From Oscillospiraceae bacterium (GTDB taxonomy: Bacteria; Bacillota; Clostridia; Oscillospirales; Oscillospiraceae): 10,169 nt of DNA. The notes under the pieces are model-generated. The model worked only from the letters and a program-made list of their open reading frames with translations. It ran no database searches and had not been told where the DNA came from. Of the stretch, positions 5,238-10,169 are shown piece by piece. Each line of letters opens with the position of its first letter. Position 1 is the stretch's first letter. The stretch lies in contig JAITEC010000212.1 in assembly GCA_031282225.1 (NCBI GenBank), positions 1 to 10,169 on the forward strand, read 5' to 3'. Position numbers and translations under genes: made by a program.

Positions 5238-7928
5238 TCATTCCACAAGCCCGTATTTCACCTTTATCCTGTCGAGCTTTTCCAGCATGGGGCGCGAGCC
5301 GAACCAGAGGAAGAACGCGGTGGCCAGTGCGTGGATGAGGTCGAAAGGGAGGCCGGCGAGATATACGGGGATGAGCATTGCGGGCGTCGGGTTGGGCTGG
5401 TATATCAGGAGGAACGCGGGATTCATAATGCCGCCGTATACCACGAGCGCCGCGATGGCGCCGAATACGCACAGCGGGAGGCGCGTACGGCGCAGCAGGC
5501 CTTTTTTGAACAGTACGCCGGACAGGAATCCTATGGCACCAGCCGCGCACATCTGCCACGGCGTCCCCGGGCCTTGTCTGAAGACCATGTTCGACACCAA
5601 CATTACTACCGCCCCCACCAAGAAACCCGTCTCGCCGCCGAACGCTACACCGGAGATGATGACTACGGCCACCACCGGCTTAAACTGCGGCAGCATGAAA
5701 AATGCGCCGCGCCCCGCCACGCCGATGGCGCACAACACGGATATTATCACCATCTCGCGCGCCTTCGGCCGACGCCCCTCAAAGACGAGCGCGAACGGCA
5801 GCATCGTCTCCAACGCTATCAACAGCGAGATGAAATAGTACTTCCTGTCGCCTAAATAGAACACCCCTATGAATATCGTCAGCGGTATCGCCAGCAAGGC
5901 CACAGCGGCGGCGGCGACGGTGCGCCGGGGCAGGCGGCGGCGTCCGACGGGCATTTGCGCCCCATCTATGGGTCTCTCTCCGCGTCGGCTTACCGAGGCC
6001 GCCAGCACTAACAGCGCAATGAGCAGCGCGATATACAGCTTTGCCCCGCCGCTGCCCGTAATTATATTTATGTCCGGCTCCGTGATTGCCATGTACATGA
6101 CGGCCAGCGAGACAAGGCCGGCGGCGGCGCCCAGCAGTTTCCGCCATAGGGGGAGCTTTTTTCGGGAGGGAGGGTGCGCCGCCTCCGGTTCGGGCGGCAG
6201 TTCGTATATATGCCCGCCGCCGGGCGCGCCTGCGTCTCCGTCCCCGTCGTCGGAGGGCACGATGCCCAGCGCCGATATTATGTCGGATACCGTTACAGCC
6301 TCCGGAGAGAAGCGCCGCGCCATGCGGTTCGCGGCGGTAGTGTAGAAGCTGTTGCCCGGAAAGAACTCGCGCGGCGTGCCCTCGGACACTATGGCGCCGT
6401 CAAAGAAAAGGGCGCAGCGGTCGGCGTGCTCCGCGCAGAACTCTATATCGTGGCTGACCATGATTACACTGACGCCCGCCGCCGTCAGGTCGCGCAGTAT
6501 CGCGGCGAACACGAGCTTGAACTGGGCATCCAGCCCCTTTGTCGGCTCGTCCAGGAGCAGTACGCGGGGCTTTAGCAGCAGCACCTTGGCCAGCGCCGCG
6601 CGTTGCTGCTCTCCGCCCGAGAGGTCGTAAGGGTGCCGGTCGAGCAGCGCATCGAGCCTGCACAGCCGCGCGATGCGCTGCACGTCGTCCTGGCGCCCCT
6701 CTCCCGCCGCGCCGCCCGGCTTTATCATCTCGCGCAGATCCTCCCGCACCGTCTTCTTTACGAACAGCGTCTGCGGGTTTTGCGGCAGGACGCCCAGCAG
6801 CCCGCGAAACGGTTCCTCGTGAGCGGACAACGGGAGCCCGCCGATGAGGATCTTTCCCCTGTACGGCCTGTTCACTCCAGCCGCGAGCGAGACAGCTGTG
6901 GTCTTGCCCGTGCCGTTCCCGCCCAGGATGGCCAGCAGCTGTGACGGATACGCCTTGTACGAAAGGCCTTTTATTACATCCGGCGCGTCCTTGTCATATT
7001 TGAACCAGACCCCATCGAATTCCACGGCCGGCGCGGCATCATTCGCAGTGCCGCCGGGGCGCGTCGCGCCCGGCGCCGCCGGCACGACGCCTTGCGAGCT
7101 CAGTTGCGCGAGCCACGCCGCGCCGTCCCTCACCGTGACGGGGCACTGTCCCCCGTGGGCGCCGCACGCCGCCGCCCACACGCGCATGGCGGACGGCATC
7201 GCAAGGAACATGCCGTGCCCGCGCCCGCGCAGCGCGAGTCCCGTCTCGCGCGGCGGGCCGTCTGCGATTATGGCTCCCCTGTCCATCACTATGACGCGGT
7301 CGGACAGGGGAAACGCCTCCTCTAACCGGTGCTCTGTCAAAATCACCGTGACTCCCAGCTCGCGGTTTATCTTTCCCACTGTAGCCAAAAACTCGGCGGC
7401 CGCGATGGGGTCGAGCTGGCTCGTGGGTTCGTCGAGTATCAAGGCGCCGGGCTGCATGGCCATGACCGACGCCAGGTTCAGCAGCTGCTTCTGCCCGCCG
7501 GAGAGCTCCGTCACAGGCCTGTAGAACCATGTCTGTATGCCGAAAAAAGACGCCATTTCAGCTACGCGCAGCCGTATTTCCGGAGTCTTGTGCCCCAGGC
7601 TCTCCAGCCCGAACGCGAGCTCGTGCCACACCTTGTCCGTCACGATCTGGTTGTCCGGGTTTTGCATGACAAACCCAATTTCCGCGCTCTGCTCGCGCGG
7701 CTGTAAGTCCTCCAAGGGCCTGCCTTCAAAAAAAATAGCGCCGCTCACCGTTCCGTGCGGCGCGAGCGCGGGCTTCAAGTGCCGCAGGAGCGTCGTCTTT
7801 CCGCAGCCCGACGGGCCGCAGAGCGTTATGAACTCGCCCCGACCGACGGTGAAACTGATATTGCGCAGCACTCTTTCCGCCTGCTCCGGGTAGCAAAAAC
7901 TCAAATCGCGGACCGCGAAGCTCTCCAT
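5238..7928 (-). CDS. ECF transporter fusion protein: EcfA-EcfA' ATPases plus S component
   Basis: An 896-residue fusion. ATPase 1 (about 1-225): Walker A GPSGCGKT (38-45), Q89, LSGGQ (142-146), Walker B LILDEP (163-168), His200. A linker follows to about 300. ATPase 2 (301-525): GGNGTGKT (336-343), Q383, LSGGE (436-440), LLLDEP (457-462), His493. After an acidic, Pro-rich linker (556-592) comes a membrane region. Four hydrophobic segments (about 598-616, 630-645, 670-692, 696-714) precede a core of roughly six helices (724-878). The first core helix carries AIGVA (A734xxxA738), matching the AxxxA motif by which S components contact EcfT; GRGAFFMLPQFKP and GPGTPWQM are typical of one S-component family. 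The complex would import a vitamin, cobamide or metal ligand. ATG 7928 is chosen over the upstream open frame because homology begins here and GGAGG sits 7 bases before it. It overlaps ecfT by 28 bases. Confidence 0.93.
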   Translation of the reverse strand: MESFAVRDLSFCYPEQAERVLRNISFTVGRGEFITLCGPSGCGKTTLLRHLKPALAPHGTVSGAIFFEGRPLEDLQPREQSAEIGFVMQNPDNQIVTDKVWHELAFGLESLGHKTPEIRLRVAEMASFFGIQTWFYRPVTELSGGQKQLLNLASVMAMQPGALILDEPTSQLDPIAAAEFLATVGKINRELGVTVILTEHRLEEAFPLSDRVIVMDRGAIIADGPPRETGLALRGRGHGMFLAMPSAMRVWAAACGAHGGQCPVTVRDGAAWLAQLSSQGVVPAAPGATRPGGTANDAAPAVEFDGVWFKYDKDAPDVIKGLSYKAYPSQLLAILGGNGTGKTTAVSLAAGVNRPYRGKILIGGLPLSAHEEPFRGLLGVLPQNPQTLFVKKTVREDLREMIKPGGAAGEGRQDDVQRIARLCRLDALLDRHPYDLSGGEQQRAALAKVLLLKPRVLLLDEPTKGLDAQFKLVFAAILRDLTAAGVSVIMVSHDIEFCAEHADRCALFFDGAIVSEGTPREFFPGNSFYTTAANRMARRFSPEAVTVSDIISALGIVPSDDGDGDAGAPGGGHIYELPPEPEAAHPPSRKKLPLWRKLLGAAAGLVSLAVMYMAITEPDINIITGSGGAKLYIALLIALLVLAASVSRRGERPIDGAQMPVGRRRLPRRTVAAAAVALLAIPLTIFIGVFYLGDRKYYFISLLIALETMLPFALVFEGRRPKAREMVIISVLCAIGVAGRGAFFMLPQFKPVVAVVIISGVAFGGETGFLVGAVVMLVSNMVFRQGPGTPWQMCAAGAIGFLSGVLFKKGLLRRTRLPLCVFGAIAALVVYGGIMNPAFLLIYQPNPTPAMLIPVYLAGLPFDLIHALATAFFLWFGSRPMLEKLDRIKVKYGLVE
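7275..7311. repeat. 10-bp inverted repeat inside the ECF fusion gene
   Basis: TCCCCTGTCC (7275-7284) and GGACAGGGGA (7302-7311) are separated by 17 bases. They encode the ordinary ATPase stretch LSDRVIVMDRG, and could easily be a chance product of the codons used. Confidence 0.4.
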
Positions 7929-8797
7929 TTCCTGTCCTCCCAAAGGTCTATTGCCACGGGCATTAGGCACAGCGCGAGATACGCCGCCATGGCGGCTGCG
8001 GGCGCGGCGCCCGGCAGCGCGCCCTTCATAGTGGGATAAAACCGCCAATACGTCAGTTTTGCGGCGGCGCTCCCCGCCACGGCCGAGCACAAAATGGCGC
8101 AGGCCGCCAAGGCGGCCTTGTCGCGCCTATCGAACCTGTATATGGAAAACGCCGTGCGCCCCGGCAGCCCCCAGCCGCGCGACTTCATGCTGTCGGCGGT
8201 CTCAATGGCGTTTTCAAGCGCCCATGTCACCATTATCGACAGTATCGTTATTCCGTTGCGCACCCGACGAACCACTCCGCCGCTTGACGCGTCTCGCCCG
8301 ACGCATTTCTGCGCGCCCGACACGAGCCCCAGCTGCGCCTTGAACTTAGGCACGAACCTCAGCGACATGGACAGCACGATCGACAGCGCCGGTATCACTC
8401 GACCGAACAGGTAGATGAACTTGTCCGATGTCATAACGGCGCTGTAACAGCTAAACCACGAGACGACCGCCACGAGCCTCACGGCGGACGCCGCCCCGTA
8501 TATCACGGATTCTAGCGTCAGCGGGTTGCCGCTGGGCAAGTACGCCAGTATCGTAGCCCCCTCGTGGCTGAAAGCGGGGTTGAGCACAGCCGTGACGACG
8601 AACATCGGCAGCATGTATTTCAGCTGAAAGCGCACGGCGCGCCGACCGTTCAATCCCACGGCGTAGCACAGCGATCCCACCAGCGAAATTCCAAGGCACA
8701 CCGGGTGATCCAGCAGAGCCGTAAACGCGATGACAGCCGCGAAATACACAAAGTTTACTACGGGATGGCAGCCAGAAAACGCGTCCGTGTTCGCCAC
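7901..8797 (-). CDS. ecfT: ECF transporter transmembrane (coupling) subunit EcfT/CbiQ
   Basis: The T component links the two ATPase domains to the S component in the membrane. At 298 residues it is near the usual 260-300. The N-terminus has the family pattern HPVVNFVYF (11-19), with hydrophobic helices at about 15-48, 60-75, 98-120, 130-145, 228-246 and 264-285. The long amphipathic coupling region (150-208) ends in ADSMKSRG, a variant of the Ala-Arg-Gly motif that contacts the ATPases. The start is GTG 8797, seven bases after the stop of the DUF4430 gene; a G-rich tract overlapping that stop may act as a weak ribosome site, suggesting coupled translation. No later start keeps the conserved N-terminus. 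The next gene encodes both of its ATPases and an S component, so this ECF transporter is complete. Confidence 0.92.
   Translation of the reverse strand: MANTDAFSGCHPVVNFVYFAAVIAFTALLDHPVCLGISLVGSLCYAVGLNGRRAVRFQLKYMLPMFVVTAVLNPAFSHEGATILAYLPSGNPLTLESVIYGAASAVRLVAVVSWFSCYSAVMTSDKFIYLFGRVIPALSIVLSMSLRFVPKFKAQLGLVSGAQKCVGRDASSGGVVRRVRNGITILSIMVTWALENAIETADSMKSRGWGLPGRTAFSIYRFDRRDKAALAACAILCSAVAGSAAAKLTYWRFYPTMKGALPGAAPAAAMAAYLALCLMPVAIDLWEDRKWRASRSAI
7936..7940 (-). promoter_or_regulatory. Ribosome binding site of the ECF fusion gene
   Basis: GGAGG on the minus strand ends 7 bases before ATG 7928, within the last codons of ecfT. It fixes the start of the ATPase domain. Confidence 0.8.
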
Positions 8798-8804
8798 AGG
8801 CGTC

Positions 8805-9827
8805 TCAGCCCCCCACCGAGTAGTAGCCGCCTACATCCACGCCCAGATCGCACGTGTACACCCACTCCACGATGTCGCCGTCCTTGAGCTGGTATCGCGA
8901 GCACCCATAGTTTGGGAACCAATCGTTCACCTTGTACATCCAGCCGGAAAGCTCCCCGCAGTCAAACTCGTACAGATTGTTTATGCCCTCTATATACGCG
9001 GAGTTGTACAGCGGCGTGTCCACGAACTCAAAGTGTATGCCGGCACGCTTCATCTCGCGCCACAGCACGTTGAACACGCTCTCCCCCTCGTAAAACGTCA
9101 CCACTGCCACCGGGAAGATCACGCCGTCCGGCGGCACGAGCTCCACTTTTTCGGGATCCAGCCAGCTTATGTTGTCGAGTATCGTGTCGCACCGCACGGA
9201 GAGCGTGCACGTGAGCGCCTTATCAGACGCTATGACGTCCTGCGGCTCCACGGGTACGGGCCTGCCCTCCGGCACGGAAGAGGTTTGGTACCTGTCCTTG
9301 CCCGTCTCGGGATTGATCTGCATCCCCTGCACGGCGGAGTACTCGGAGTCACCCTGCACTACCCCGAGCGACGACTCCCCTCCCGCGAGCTCGCGCGCGA
9401 GCGCCGTCTTCTCCTCCGCGCTCATCGGGCGACCCAGATCCGCCCCGGGCGCGGCTTCCGGGGACGGCTGCGCGAGCTCCGAGTCCGTCCCATCAGGTTG
9501 CGTTGCCACCGCCGGCTCCTTCTCCGGCGGCGAAGGCGCCGCGCCTTCACCGGGCGCCGTGTCCGGCGAAGGCGTCGCGTCCGGCGGATCCGGAGCGTCC
9601 GGATCTGGCGCTAAAGCGGCGGTCGGTGTCGGCACGGCTCCTGTCGGCGTTCCTGCGGCTTCCGGCGCCGCTGCCGCCACATCGGGGCTCCCCTCCCGCA
9701 AATCCGCCGCCGCGCCGCCCGCGTCCCATCCGCGCGTGCCGGGCGCGCTCCCGCCGTACCAGAAAGCGAACGCGAGCGCCGCAGCTATTATTACAGGTAC
9801 AGCAATTGTCCACTTGTACTTCTTCAT
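8805..9827 (-). CDS. Secreted or membrane-anchored DUF4430 protein (transcobalamin-like beta domain)
   Basis: 340 residues. Residues 1-24 (KKYK, then a long hydrophobic run) are a signal peptide or membrane anchor; no clear cleavage site is seen. Residues 30-130 are a low-complexity Pro/Ala/Asp linker, probably a disordered tether. A conserved stretch (about 170-235) contains TCTLSVRCDTILDN. The DUF4430 domain covers about 240-330: FYEGESVFNVLWREMKR, then LYEFDCGELSGWMYKVNDWF, then YQLKDGDIVEWVYTCDLG. This family is related to the C-terminal beta domain of transcobalamin/intrinsic factor, hence a possible ligand-binding role outside the membrane. It lies 20 bases downstream of the SLH gene and 7 bases before ecfT, so it is probably an accessory of this ECF transporter. 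The ligand is not proven by sequence. Confidence 0.88.
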   Translation of the reverse strand: MKKYKWTIAVPVIIAAALAFAFWYGGSAPGTRGWDAGGAAADLREGSPDVAAAAPEAAGTPTGAVPTPTAALAPDPDAPDPPDATPSPDTAPGEGAAPSPPEKEPAVATQPDGTDSELAQPSPEAAPGADLGRPMSAEEKTALARELAGGESSLGVVQGDSEYSAVQGMQINPETGKDRYQTSSVPEGRPVPVEPQDVIASDKALTCTLSVRCDTILDNISWLDPEKVELVPPDGVIFPVAVVTFYEGESVFNVLWREMKRAGIHFEFVDTPLYNSAYIEGINNLYEFDCGELSGWMYKVNDWFPNYGCSRYQLKDGDIVEWVYTCDLGVDVGGYYSVGG

Positions 9828-9847
9828 ATCGTTTGCCTATCCCCAGA

Positions 9848-10168
9848 CTACAGCAGGTTCGCCGCTTCGAGCAGGTTATACAGCATTTGCGCGACCTCGC
9901 AGCGCAAAACGGCGTCTGTCGGCCTTATATCCATGTCGTCTTGCGACAGTATCCCCTCGCGGTAACACAGCGCCAAGGAATCGCGCGCCCAGTCGGCGGA
10001 TATCACGTAGTCGCCAAATTGCGCCAGCGTGTCGCGCGCCTCTCCCGGCGCCAGCGCCGCGTCCACGCCGCACAGCGCCGCCGCCCGCGCCGCCATGACG
10101 GCCGCCTCCTGGCGCGTTATGACGCCGCTCGGGTCAAATATTCCGCCTCCCCTGCCGGTTATTATGCC
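9848..10168 (-). CDS. S-layer homology (SLH) domain protein, C-terminal part only
   Basis: The last 106 residues of a gene that enters from the right edge; the frame is open to the window end. Two SLH units are visible. The end of one holds GIITGRGGGIFDPSGVITR, then QEAAVMAARAA. A complete last unit runs from about residue 48 (LAQFGDYVISADWARDSLAL, then GILSQDDMDIRPTDAVLRCE) to the C-terminal NLLEAANLL. SLH domains bind pyruvylated secondary wall polymers, or outer-membrane-linked peptidoglycan in diderms, so the protein is held at the cell surface. It heads the visible part of the operon. Its ligand-binding or enzymatic part lies outside the window and cannot be named from here. Confidence 0.87.
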   Translation of the reverse strand, partial: GIITGRGGGIFDPSGVITRQEAAVMAARAAALCGVDAALAPGEARDTLAQFGDYVISADWARDSLALCYREGILSQDDMDIRPTDAVLRCEVAQMLYNLLEAANLL

Positions 10169-10169
10169 G

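Noticed and set aside
6844..7524. 226-residue plus-strand open frame opposite the ECF fusion
   Set aside because: Antisense to intact ABC ATPase motifs; Ser/Pro/Ala-rich composition typical of a shadow frame.
7929..8090. 54-residue N-terminal extension of the ECF fusion
   Set aside because: It lies inside ecfT, has no ATPase homology, and GGAGG directly precedes the internal ATG 7928.
9169..10098. 309-residue plus-strand open frame opposite the DUF4430 and SLH genes
   Set aside because: Low-complexity Ser/Ala/Gly translation, antisense to conserved DUF4430 and SLH sequence.

Overview
The window looks like chromosomal DNA from a GC-rich, SLH-bearing bacterium, most likely a gut-type member of Clostridia (Firmicutes). 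The clues are an S-layer homology (SLH) domain, a BIG2 (Ig-like) surface protein, a DUF4430 protein, an ECF-type vitamin/metal transporter and a Dpp/Opp-type ABC transporter. Ile-ATA and Arg-AGG codons are common, which together with SLH domains leaves Negativicutes or Synergistetes as weaker alternatives. No RNA genes, mobile elements, CRISPR arrays or phage genes were found.

Region 1 (1-1161, minus strand, runs off the left edge) encodes the N-terminal 387 or so residues of a secreted protein. It has a signal peptide, a domain resembling a degenerate sulfite-oxidase-type molybdopterin fold, a BIG2 domain and a Pro/Gly/Ala-rich linker. Region 2 (1162-1386) is the only sizeable gene-free stretch. 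It carries two divergent sigma70-type promoters with a perfect tandem 10-bp repeat between them. Region 3 (1387-5205, plus strand) is a tightly packed four-gene operon for a Dpp/Opp/Nik-family importer: two permeases and two ATPases, with overlapping or abutting genes. No substrate-binding protein gene lies in the window.

Region 4 (10168 down to 5238, minus strand) is a second operon, transcribed towards the first, with ends only 32 bases apart. In transcription order it encodes the C-terminus of an SLH-domain surface protein (entering from the right edge), a secreted DUF4430 protein with a long disordered linker, the ECF transmembrane subunit EcfT, and an 896-residue fusion of two EcfA-type ATPases with a membrane S component. 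This is a complete ECF importer (A, A', T, S) packed into two polypeptides and preceded by two extracytoplasmic proteins.

The most interesting idea is that Region 4 is a cell-surface capture and uptake system for a cobalamin-like ligand. DUF4430 resembles the C-terminal beta domain of transcobalamin/intrinsic factor, and the SLH protein would hold a partner at the cell surface. The ligand is inferred, not shown. The Dpp-type importer and the BIG2 protein share a divergent control region and may be co-regulated.
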